From the NCBI GenBank assembly GCA_965213905.1, contig OZ243922.1, positions 744,001 through 808,000 on the forward strand: a stretch of 64,000 bases of DNA. The letters are read 5' to 3'. Source of the stretch: SIRX01 sp965213905 (GTDB lineage Bacteria; Actinomycetota; Rubrobacteria; Rubrobacterales; Rubrobacteraceae). The position numbers were made by a program, and so were the translations under genes. Numbering within the stretch: the first letter of the stretch is position 1; the number at the start of each line of letters is the position of its first letter. Positions 57,645-64,000 of the stretch are shown one piece after another. Under the pieces are notes generated by a model that had not been told where the DNA came from, did no database searches, and saw only the letters and a list, made by a program, of their open reading frames with translations.

Positions 57645-58766
57645 TCAGTTCAGGAGCTTGGCAGCGTCCGCATAAGGCAAGTCGTGGGCCTCCCCAACCG
57701 GCCCGGAGAGCAACTCTCCATCCAGCGTGCTAAGACCCTTTGCCAGCACCGGGTTTTCCTGTGCCGCTCTCTCTACGCCCTTGTCGGCTATCTGCAACAG
57801 GTAAGGGAGCGTTACACTCGTCAGGGCCAGCGTCGAGGTACGGGCTACCGCCCCGGGGATGTTCGCAACACAGTAGTGGACCACCCCTTCTTCGGTGTAG
57901 GTCGGCTCCGAGTGGGTCGTGGGCCTCGCCGTCTCTATGCACCCACCCTGGTCTATCGCCACATCAACCGCAACCGAGCCGTCCCGCATGTTCTTTATCA
58001 TCTGGCGGCTCACCAGCTTGGGCGCCTCTGAACCTGGAACCAGTACCGCCCCTATGACGACGTCCGAGGCTTCGACGTATGCGGCGGTGCGCGCCCGGTT
58101 CGGGATCACCAAGTCCGCCCTTCCGGCGAAGATGTCGGAGAGGTAGGCGAGTCTTACCGGGTCTATATCTAATACGCTTACTATGGCCCGCATCCCTAAA
58201 GCTATCTTGGCGGCTTCCGTTCCTACCACGCCGCCACCGATGATGGTCACCCGGGCCGCGGGTGTGCCGGGGACACCGCCGAGCAGGAGTCCTGCACCAC
58301 CTTGCGGGCTCTCCAGGCAGCGGGCGGCGGCCTGGGTCGCCATCCTGCCGGCTACTTCGCTCATGGGTTTCAGGAGCGGCAGGCTGCCGTCGTCGTACTC
58401 TACGGTTTCGTAGGCTATGGAGTTTATTTTCCGCTCCAAGAGGAACTCGGTGAGGCCTTTGTCTGCTGCGAGGTGGAGGTAGGTGAAGAGTTCCTGGCCT
58501 TCTTTGTAGCGGTCGTATTCCTCGGGGACGGGTTCCTTGACCTTTACTATGAGGTTCGCCCTGTCGAAGACTTCGTCGGCGGAGTCTAGGACGTGGGCGC
58601 CGGCCTGTTCGTACTCTTCGTCGGAGAAACCGGCTACCGTACCCGCACCGGCTTCCACGAAGACCTCGTGGCCGTGGTGGAGAAGCTCGGTGATACCGTC
58701 GGGCTGCATGCTGACGCGGCCTTCCATGTTTTTGATCTCTTTGGGTACGCCTATGGAACGGGACAT
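57645..58766 (-). CDS. ald: alanine dehydrogenase
   Basis: 373 aa from ATG 58766 behind GGAGGAG. IGVPKEIKNMEGRV, the substrate Lys in LIVKVKEPVPEEY, the active-site region LFTYLHLAAD and the NAD-binding GGGVVGTEAAKIALGM are present. It deaminates alanine to pyruvate with NAD. It lies 8 nt upstream of the ureohydrolase on the same strand, so the two are probably cotranscribed. Confidence 0.95.
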   Translation of the reverse strand: MSRSIGVPKEIKNMEGRVSMQPDGITELLHHGHEVFVEAGAGTVAGFSDEEYEQAGAHVLDSADEVFDRANLIVKVKEPVPEEYDRYKEGQELFTYLHLAADKGLTEFLLERKINSIAYETVEYDDGSLPLLKPMSEVAGRMATQAAARCLESPQGGAGLLLGGVPGTPAARVTIIGGGVVGTEAAKIALGMRAIVSVLDIDPVRLAYLSDIFAGRADLVIPNRARTAAYVEASDVVIGAVLVPGSEAPKLVSRQMIKNMRDGSVAVDVAIDQGGCIETARPTTHSEPTYTEEGVVHYCVANIPGAVARTSTLALTSVTLPYLLQIADKGVERAAQENPVLAKGLSTLDGELLSGPVGEAHDLPYADAAKLLN

Positions 58767-58839
58767 TGCGGCTCCTCCTTTTTCGTCTGGCTACCCGTAC
58801 CTTATAACAAGAAGACTAAAAGCGTGCCAGGCCGAAGAG

Positions 58840-59967
58840 TCAGGCTTTTCGTTTTTCCAGGCGACGTTTGAGGCTGCGGGCGGAAAGGGTCACGAGGGTT
58901 ATGGCGGTCAGCGGGATGACGAAGGCGAGCATGACGAAGCTGAATTCGGGGAGGGCTTCGTGGTCGGTGGAGTTCAGGAGCAGGTAGATCGTATAGGCCG
59001 CGTAGTAGGCCAGGAAGAGCAGGCCTTCCCGACGAGCGACCCGGGAGCCGGTAAAGAAGATCGGCAAGCAGGCGACGGCCGTGGCGATCATGACCGGGAT
59101 GTCGAACCTCAGGGCCGCCGCCGGAACAGGTATCCCGTCCGGGGCGACGAGGCTTGCGATGCCCAGCACCGCCAGGATGTTGAAGAGGCAGCTACCTATG
59201 GCGTTGCCGACGGCCATGTCCCGCTCGCCCCGGAAAGCCGCTATAACCGAGGTCGCCACCTCGGGCATCGAAGTGCCGAGCGCCACCACCGTGAGCCCGA
59301 TGACCAGCTCGCTCACGCCGAGCGCCGTGGCGATCTCCACGGCCCCGCGTACCAGCCAGTGCGAACCCAGCACGAGCGTCGCCAGGCCCCCCACGATAAA
59401 AGCGAGCTGCACGGCCGTACTGCTCCTCCACCCGGAGCCCGCCTCCGAAACTGCTTCCGGAGCCTCCTCGGCTTCCCCGCCGGCTTCGTCCTCGCTCTCA
59501 TCATTCCGGTCGTGCTCCATCCGGCTCTGGATCAGGGAGAACCCGGTGTAGGCGACGACCCCGGTAAACAGCAGCGCGCCGTCGAGGCGGCTTATCTCAC
59601 CGTCCAGCCCCAGCAGCAGGAGCAACACGGAGGCTCCCACGAGTAGCGGCACGTCCAGCCGGACGAGGCGCCGGGAGACCGCCAGCGGCAGGATAGCGGC
59701 GGAGATACCCAAAACGAGCAGGACGTTCAGGATGTTGCTCCCGACCACGTTGCCCAGGGCGATGTCCGCGCTGCCGGAGTAGGCCGACTGAACGGTAACC
59801 GCCGTTTCCGGAGAACTGGTTCCGAACGCAACCACGGTAAGGCCAACGACCACCGGCGAGATGCCGAACGAGACCGCCAGCCGGGAGGCGCCCCGGACCA
59901 GCAACTCCGCACCGGCGACCAGCAGGACCATGCCGACGGCGAATAGCACGAGCGCGAGCGGATTCAA
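58840..59967 (-). CDS. calcium/cation:sodium antiporter (CaCA, YrbG-like)
   Basis: 375 aa from a TTG behind AGGAGT. The two inverted alpha repeats are clear: FGTSSPETAVTVQSAY...GNVVGSNILN and LGTSMPEVATSVIAAF...GNAIGSCLFN. About ten membrane helices, with an acidic cytosolic loop (HDRNDESEDEAGGEAEEA) between the halves. The family exchanges Ca2+ or another cation for Na+ or H+. It is divergent from the regulator gene. Confidence 0.92.
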   Translation of the reverse strand: MNPLALVLFAVGMVLLVAGAELLVRGASRLAVSFGISPVVVGLTVVAFGTSSPETAVTVQSAYSGSADIALGNVVGSNILNVLLVLGISAAILPLAVSRRLVRLDVPLLVGASVLLLLLGLDGEISRLDGALLFTGVVAYTGFSLIQSRMEHDRNDESEDEAGGEAEEAPEAVSEAGSGWRSSTAVQLAFIVGGLATLVLGSHWLVRGAVEIATALGVSELVIGLTVVALGTSMPEVATSVIAAFRGERDMAVGNAIGSCLFNILAVLGIASLVAPDGIPVPAAALRFDIPVMIATAVACLPIFFTGSRVARREGLLFLAYYAAYTIYLLLNSTDHEALPEFSFVMLAFVIPLTAITLVTLSARSLKRRLEKRKA

Positions 59968-60082
59968 AGCGGATACTCCTGTCAGGCGGCTGCGTTACGG
60001 CTTCTCAGGTGTCACCACGGCGCATCTTAGGCTACGGCTTCGTAAGCACCGTAAGCAGTTCCGCCCGCGACGACCCGGCAAG

Positions 60083-60093
60083 TATACTAGTAT
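60083..60093 (+). promoter_or_regulatory. -10 with overlapping palindrome upstream of the regulator
   Basis: TATACT (60083-60088) lies within the perfect 10-bp palindrome ATACTAGTAT (60084-60093). No good -35 is present 17 bp upstream. It is about 55 nt before the regulator start and is a candidate autoregulatory site. Confidence 0.5.
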
Positions 60094-60146
60094 GTCGAGG
60101 CCGGAAGTTCTCGCCCACGAACTGGAACGTACCGGGAGGCTGGTTG

Positions 60147-60953
60147 GTGGTAGACCGTAGTTCGATAGGTTTCTCTATAGGAGAAGTTTCCCAATCCGTA
60201 GGGCTCGCGCCACAAACCTTGAGGCTGTGGGAGAAAGAGCGGCTGCTGAGTCCCGCTCGCACCGAACGGGGCTACCGCGTGTACACCGAGACCGACGTAA
60301 AGCGCCTGCAGAGGATCCGGCACCTCAGAAAAACCGAGGGCCTAAACTTCGCCGCGATCCGCAAACAATTAGGCGAGGTAAACGGAGAAAGAGAGACCGT
60401 AACCCTCCCGGAGCCCTCCGGCGCAACTGGTGAACGTCTCCGCCGGCTGCGCCTCAAGGCCCACAAAACACTCAAAGAAGTGTCCGAGGCCACAGGGCTC
60501 TCCATTTCGTTTATCTCCGCCTTGGAACGCGGAGGCTCGGGCGCTTCGGTAGCCTCGCTCCGGCTCCTGGCGGACACATACGGTACCAACATGCGCAAGC
60601 TCTTCGGCGCCGACCTGGAAGAGAGCCGCCCGCTGGTACGCCGCGGGGAACGGCCCGTTATGCAGTGGGCAAACAGCGTGCAGTTCGAGGAGATGGCCGC
60701 CGGGGAGAAGGCGATGGACCCCTCTTACATCCGGGTTCCGCCGGGCTCCGGCAGCGAAGGCTTCTACTCCCACAACGGTGAAGAGTTCGTCTACGTAGTC
60801 TCCGGCACCCTGCACGTGGAGCTAAAAGACCAGGAAACTTACTCCGTCGGTCCTGGCGACACCCTCTACTTTCCTTCGACCGTGCCGCATCGCTGGTGGG
60901 CCGGCGACGAGCCGGTCGAAGGCATCTACGTCAACACGCCCCCGACGTTCTAA
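60147..60953 (+). CDS. MerR-XRE-cupin three-domain transcriptional regulator
   Basis: 268 aa from GTG 60147, which has GGGAGG 7 nt upstream. Residues 9-75 are a MerR-type winged helix (FSIGEVSQSVGLAPQTLRLW, RGYRVYTETDVKRLQRIR), 95-150 an XRE helix-turn-helix (TLKEVSEATGLSISFISALERG) and 196-265 a cupin (GSEGFYSHNGEEFVYVVSGT, FPSTVPHRWW). Two separate DNA-binding domains on one chain with a small-molecule-binding cupin is unusual. XRE-cupin regulators such as PuuR control putrescine/GABA use, which fits the gabT neighbourhood. The stop overlaps convergent mazF. Confidence 0.85.
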   Translation: MVDRSSIGFSIGEVSQSVGLAPQTLRLWEKERLLSPARTERGYRVYTETDVKRLQRIRHLRKTEGLNFAAIRKQLGEVNGERETVTLPEPSGATGERLRRLRLKAHKTLKEVSEATGLSISFISALERGGSGASVASLRLLADTYGTNMRKLFGADLEESRPLVRRGERPVMQWANSVQFEEMAAGEKAMDPSYIRVPPGSGSEGFYSHNGEEFVYVVSGTLHVELKDQETYSVGPGDTLYFPSTVPHRWWAGDEPVEGIYVNTPPTF

Positions 60954-61309
60954 GAAAACGTATCCAGATCCAGGGTAATCCGGAGCGCCCGATCCAGGTT
61001 GGACATTGCTTCCGCGGTAAGCGAGCCGCGCCTGCGTTTGAGCCTTCGTTTCGAGATGGCCCGTACTTGCTCACCGAGGACGAGAGAAGTTTCTCTAAGG
61101 CCGCCCTGTGAGGCTTCTACCAGGACTTGGCTCGGGTAGATGTTGCGCCCTTCACGATAAGTAGTACAGGGCACCACGACCACTACACCGCTCGCCGCGT
61201 TGATCGCATCCCGGCTCACGATTATTACGGGGCGAAACCCGGCCTGCTCGGATCCACTCGTAGGGTCTAGCGCCGCGTCGTATATCTCACCACGCTTCAA
61301 GCTTCTCAC
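60950..61309 (-). CDS. mazF: MazF family toxin (endoribonuclease)
   Basis: 119 aa from GTG 61309, which shares one base with the mazE stop (TAGTG). The MazF/PemK pattern is clear: LKRGEIYDAAL, GSEQAGFRPVIIVSRD, VVVVPCTT and LGEQVRAISKRRLKRR. The family cuts mRNA at short sites. The 3' end overlaps the convergent regulator gene. Confidence 0.92.
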   Translation of the reverse strand: MRSLKRGEIYDAALDPTSGSEQAGFRPVIIVSRDAINAASGVVVVVPCTTYREGRNIYPSQVLVEASQGGLRETSLVLGEQVRAISKRRLKRRRGSLTAEAMSNLDRALRITLDLDTFS

Positions 61310-61575
61310 TACTCTTCCACAGAACGTAAGGCTTCCCAAGAAGCTACGTCGAATTCCTCCGCAATGTACTCGGCTTCTCCCCGATAAAGAGGGTCCTCCG
61401 CCATAAGCCCGAATGCCTTATCTATCCGGGTTCGCTCCATAGCATCAAGCTCTCGCTCTAACGCGCCGCTGAGAAATTCGTTTCGACTCTTTGCCCACCC
61501 CTCGCGTACAGCCCGGTCTATCGACGCCAGCAATTCCTCGGATAGCGCCACCGTAGTACGCACCCTCCTGCCCAA
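61309..61575 (-). CDS. mazE: ribbon-helix-helix antitoxin (MazE-type)
   Basis: 88 aa from a TTG behind AGGAGGA. The N-terminal VRTTVALSEELLASIDRAVR, followed by GWAKSRNEFLSGALEREL, is a CopG/ribbon-helix-helix DNA-binding domain. The C-terminal acidic segment (EDPLYRGEAEYIAEEFDVASWE) would bind the toxin. It pairs directly with mazF and is probably autoregulated. Confidence 0.88.
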   Translation of the reverse strand: MGRRVRTTVALSEELLASIDRAVREGWAKSRNEFLSGALERELDAMERTRIDKAFGLMAEDPLYRGEAEYIAEEFDVASWEALRSVEE

Positions 61576-61590
61576 CGAAATCCTCCTACT

Positions 61591-61619
61591 TTGATGATTT
61601 TTCTGATGACTATTATGAT
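61591..61619 (+). promoter_or_regulatory. promoter of the S9 peptidase gene
   Basis: TTGATG (61591-61596) and TATGAT (61614-61619) are 17 bp apart. Transcription would start near 61626, only about 6 nt before the GTG start, so the mRNA is nearly leaderless. Confidence 0.6.
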
Positions 61620-61631
61620 AGCATTTAGCCT

Positions 61632-63455
61632 GTGGATGCGGGAAAATACCTCCAAACTCTGCTCTCGGTGCCGCTGCTCTCCGGGCCGGCGGTCTCGCCG
61701 GATGGCCGGTGGGTCGCGTGGAGTTGGTCTCGCATCGGGCCGGCCGCCGACGTCTTCGTCGCCGCCACGGACGGTTCGATAGCCCCGGTGCGGTTGACGG
61801 AGACTTTGGACGATACGTTCGTCGTATCCTGGAGGCCGGACAGCCGGGCGGTAGTAGTGGAGCAGGATCGGGACGGGGACGAGCGGGCGAGGTTGTTCCG
61901 GATCGAACTGGACCAGCCGGGCGTCATGGAGCCTTTGATCGAGGATTTGCCGAACTACTTCGTCCGGGGCGGTGGATTGCACCCGAATGGGAAGTGGTTG
62001 GTGTACGGGGCGAACGTAGACCCGGAAACGGGAGAAGAGATAGAGTCCACCTGGCTTCTTCGGCACGACCTCGAAACCGGCGAAAGAAGAGTTCTCGCCC
62101 GCCCGGAACGGGCCAATTACTACGAGCCGCTCTTAAACGCCCCCGGCACCCACGTCCTGTACTCTCGCAACGACCTCGACCCGTCGGGACAACAGGCTTG
62201 GATCGTGGGCATTGAGGGTGGGGATGACCGGGGGATCCTGAACTTCAGCCCCCGGGCTAAAGTTTCGGCCTCCTGGTTCCCCGAAGGCGAGAAGATACTC
62301 TTCGTGGTCGAGGAAAAAACCCGCCGCCGTTTGGGTATATGGCACATGGAGGATGAGTCCGTAAGCTGGCTTTCGGGGATAGCGGAAGACAACCTGGAGT
62401 ATGCCTTCGTACCGCCAAACGGCGGCCCGATTGTGGCGGTGGAGATCGTAGCCGCCGGTATCGAGTCATCCTTTCTGGACCCGGAATCGGGAAACGTAAC
62501 CACCCTACCCGAAATCCCCGGCAACCTGGTTCCCCTGGCACCCATCGAGGACGGAACGTGGCTCGGCTTCTACTACAGCGCCCAACAACCGCCCGACCTC
62601 GTTCGAATGAACGCAACGTCCGGCGAACAAGAGAGCCTGACCGGGCTGCGCAGCCTCTCACCCCTGGACCTGGACGGCCTGACCCCGGCGGAGGACTTTC
62701 GTTGGAAGTCGGTTGATGGGCTCGAAATACAAGGCTGGTTATACAGGGCACGAGACAGCATTAGGACGGTGGTGCTAGTTCACGGCGGCCCGACGAGCCA
62801 CGCGGAGGACCGCTTCAACGCCCAAGTACAGTACCTGGTTTCACGCGGTTTCAACGTCTTGGCCCCGAACTACCGGGGCAGTACCGGCTTCGGGGTAGAG
62901 TTCCAGGAATCTATCAAAGAGGATGGCTGGGGCGGCCGGGAGCAAGAAGACATCCGCGCCGGCATTGAGGTTCTTATAAAGGCTAGAATCGCCGAGCCGG
63001 GCAAGGTCGGCGTTACTGGCACTTCCTACGGCGGGTATTCGGCGTGGTGGCAGATCACGCACACCCCGCCCGACCTCGTTTCCGCCGCGGCCCCCATCTG
63101 CGGCATGACGGACCTCGTCGTGGACTACTACGCCACCCGCCCCGACCTGCGCCCTTACAGCGAAGAGATGATGGGCGGCACGCCCGAAGAAGTGCCGGAG
63201 CTCTACCACGAACGATCCCCAATCCACTTCGTGGAAAACATCCGCGCCCCACTCCTGATAGTGCAGGGTCTCAAAGACCCGAACGTCACCCCCGATAACG
63301 TAGACGCCGTAGCCGAGGCTTTGAAACAACACCACACCTCCTACGAACTCCTCACCTTCGAGGACGAAGGCCATGGCATCTCCCGCCCAGAAAACCTGAA
63401 ATCCCTCTACCCGAGACTGGCAAACTTCTTCGAAGCAGCTTTCGTAAAAGAATAA
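61632..63455 (+). CDS. S9 family peptidase (acylaminoacyl/oligopeptidase type)
   Basis: 607 aa from GTG 61632. An N-terminal beta-propeller (residues ~10-350, with repeats such as VSPDGRWVAWSWSRIG and HVLYSRNDLDPSG) covers a C-terminal alpha/beta hydrolase. The nucleophile is in VTGTSYGGYSAWW, the acid in the IVQGLKDPNVTPDN region and the His in DEGHGISRPEN. The family removes acylated or short N-terminal peptides. No signal peptide, so it is probably cytosolic. Confidence 0.92.
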   Translation: MDAGKYLQTLLSVPLLSGPAVSPDGRWVAWSWSRIGPAADVFVAATDGSIAPVRLTETLDDTFVVSWRPDSRAVVVEQDRDGDERARLFRIELDQPGVMEPLIEDLPNYFVRGGGLHPNGKWLVYGANVDPETGEEIESTWLLRHDLETGERRVLARPERANYYEPLLNAPGTHVLYSRNDLDPSGQQAWIVGIEGGDDRGILNFSPRAKVSASWFPEGEKILFVVEEKTRRRLGIWHMEDESVSWLSGIAEDNLEYAFVPPNGGPIVAVEIVAAGIESSFLDPESGNVTTLPEIPGNLVPLAPIEDGTWLGFYYSAQQPPDLVRMNATSGEQESLTGLRSLSPLDLDGLTPAEDFRWKSVDGLEIQGWLYRARDSIRTVVLVHGGPTSHAEDRFNAQVQYLVSRGFNVLAPNYRGSTGFGVEFQESIKEDGWGGREQEDIRAGIEVLIKARIAEPGKVGVTGTSYGGYSAWWQITHTPPDLVSAAAPICGMTDLVVDYYATRPDLRPYSEEMMGGTPEEVPELYHERSPIHFVENIRAPLLIVQGLKDPNVTPDNVDAVAEALKQHHTSYELLTFEDEGHGISRPENLKSLYPRLANFFEAAFVKE

Positions 63456-63551
63456 ACGACCAAAAATTGGCCGACGGTCCAAGAAGGAGTACGCATAATT
63501 AGCCGCCGGTACATTAACCGCCGCAAGCCGCACCGCTATACTCCAGTAACC

Positions 63552-63580
63552 TTGATCGGATTCCAGTAGCTGTGTAGTAT
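63552..63580 (+). promoter_or_regulatory. promoter of the last aminotransferase gene
   Basis: TTGATC (63552-63557) and TAGTAT (63575-63580) are 17 bp apart, about 45 nt before the ATG at 63627. The rest of 63456-63626 shows no gene. Confidence 0.6.
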
Positions 63581-63626
63581 TTGTGAAACCTTTAACTATT
63601 TATCGGGGAACGAAGGAGGTAGTGGC

Positions 63627-64000
63627 ATGGAGGTTATGAGAGGTTTCGGGGCAGGTGGCACCGGCGCACAGTTAGCGGGCGTGGATAACCTGATGCTGCA
63701 CTTCACACCTTACGAAGAAGATTGGTCGAAGCTGCCGGTGATCGTTTCGGGGGATGGATGTTACGTCACCGACGACCAGGGTAACCAGTACATAGACGGT
63801 CTTGCGGGGCTCTTTACCACGCAGGTCGGACACGGCAGGACGGAGCTCGCGGAAGCGGCCGCTACCCAGATGAAAGAACTCGGCTTCTTTCCGAACTGGA
63901 GCATGCACCATCCACGCTCTTTGGAGCTTGCGGCCAAGATCTCCGAAATAGTCCCTGGCGAACTCGACTCGACGTTTTTCGTAAGTTCCGGCTCCGAGGC
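63627..64000 (+). CDS. class III aminotransferase (partial)
   Basis: ATG 63627 with AAGGAGGT 6 nt upstream; the frame is open to the window end (124 codons). LMLHFTPYEEDWSKLPVIVSGDG, then YIDGLAGLFTTQVGHGRTEL and FVSSGSEA match the N-terminal third of omega-amino-acid:pyruvate aminotransferases (beta-alanine or putrescine type). It may feed the same amine catabolism as gabT. The PLP Lys lies outside the window. Confidence 0.88.
   Translation, partial: MEVMRGFGAGGTGAQLAGVDNLMLHFTPYEEDWSKLPVIVSGDGCYVTDDQGNQYIDGLAGLFTTQVGHGRTELAEAAATQMKELGFFPNWSMHHPRSLELAAKISEIVPGELDSTFFVSSGSE

Noticed and set aside
1..64000. CRISPR arrays, IS elements, prophage or integrase genes
   Set aside because: No regularly spaced direct repeats, transposase or integrase-like proteins were seen on either strand.

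Overview
The window is high-GC, densely packed bacterial chromosome. GTG and TTG starts are frequent and many gene pairs overlap by 4 nt (ATGA/GTGA). A class II (B12-dependent) ribonucleotide reductase paired with NrdR, the classical menaquinone (men) pathway, a class E sortase, TypA, BCCT and GT87 membrane proteins and Uma2/DUF433/DUF4160-type accessory genes point to an actinobacterium, most likely Rubrobacter-like. That placement is inference from gene content only. No phage integrase, insertion sequence, rRNA operon or CRISPR array is visible; one tRNA-Ser(CGA) is present.

Layout. 1-5.7 kb: partial GNAT acetyltransferase, secreted gamma-glutamyltransferase, small membrane proteins and typA. 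5.7-11.2 kb: an accessory island of toxin-antitoxin-type genes, all on the minus strand (PIN nuclease, DUF433/DUF5615 twice, MntA/HepT, HicA/HicB plus two damaged HicB relatives, VapBC-like, DUF4160/DUF2442). At least four members are truncated or carry in-frame stops. 11.3-22.5 kb: BCCT osmolyte transporter, aldo/keto reductase, a frameshifted HEPN-type gene, fumC, a DUF1802-hydrolase-TPR-TPR operon, a Rieske/DUF2231 protein and a GT87 membrane protein. 22.6-27.4 kb: tRNA-Ser, the nrdR-nrdJ operon with tandem candidate NrdR boxes, tadA and a two-gene membrane protein/XRE operon.

27.5-35.4 kb: an arginine regulon. argC, argR, an ACT(CASTOR-like)-GNAT fusion and argG run leftward; argJ, argB, argD and argF run rightward. 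They diverge from a 90-bp region with two ARG boxes, and both promoters predict leaderless or near-leaderless mRNAs. argH is absent from the window. 35.4-41.3 kb: a membrane-anchored HEPN-type protein, fatty acid desaturase, cold-shock protein, ACT-malic enzyme and a DAO-family oxidoreductase. 41.3-49 kb: a menaquinone operon, menF-menD-(amphi-Trp)-menH-menB-menC-menE. 49-53.7 kb: xylulokinase, class E sortase, a phasin-like helical protein with an operator over its promoter, bioY and a Uma2 protein.

53.7-64 kb: an amino/guanidino-acid catabolic neighbourhood: gabT, an APC permease broken by two frameshifts (one a perfect 23-bp tandem duplication), an agmatinase/guanidinobutyrase-type ureohydrolase, alanine dehydrogenase, a Ca/cation antiporter, a MerR-XRE-cupin three-domain regulator, MazEF, an S9 peptidase and the start of a class III aminotransferase.

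The strongest candidates for new biology are the CASTOR-like ACT-GNAT protein inside the arginine regulon, the MerR-XRE-cupin regulator beside GABA genes, the two HEPN-type proteins, and the densely decaying toxin-antitoxin island.
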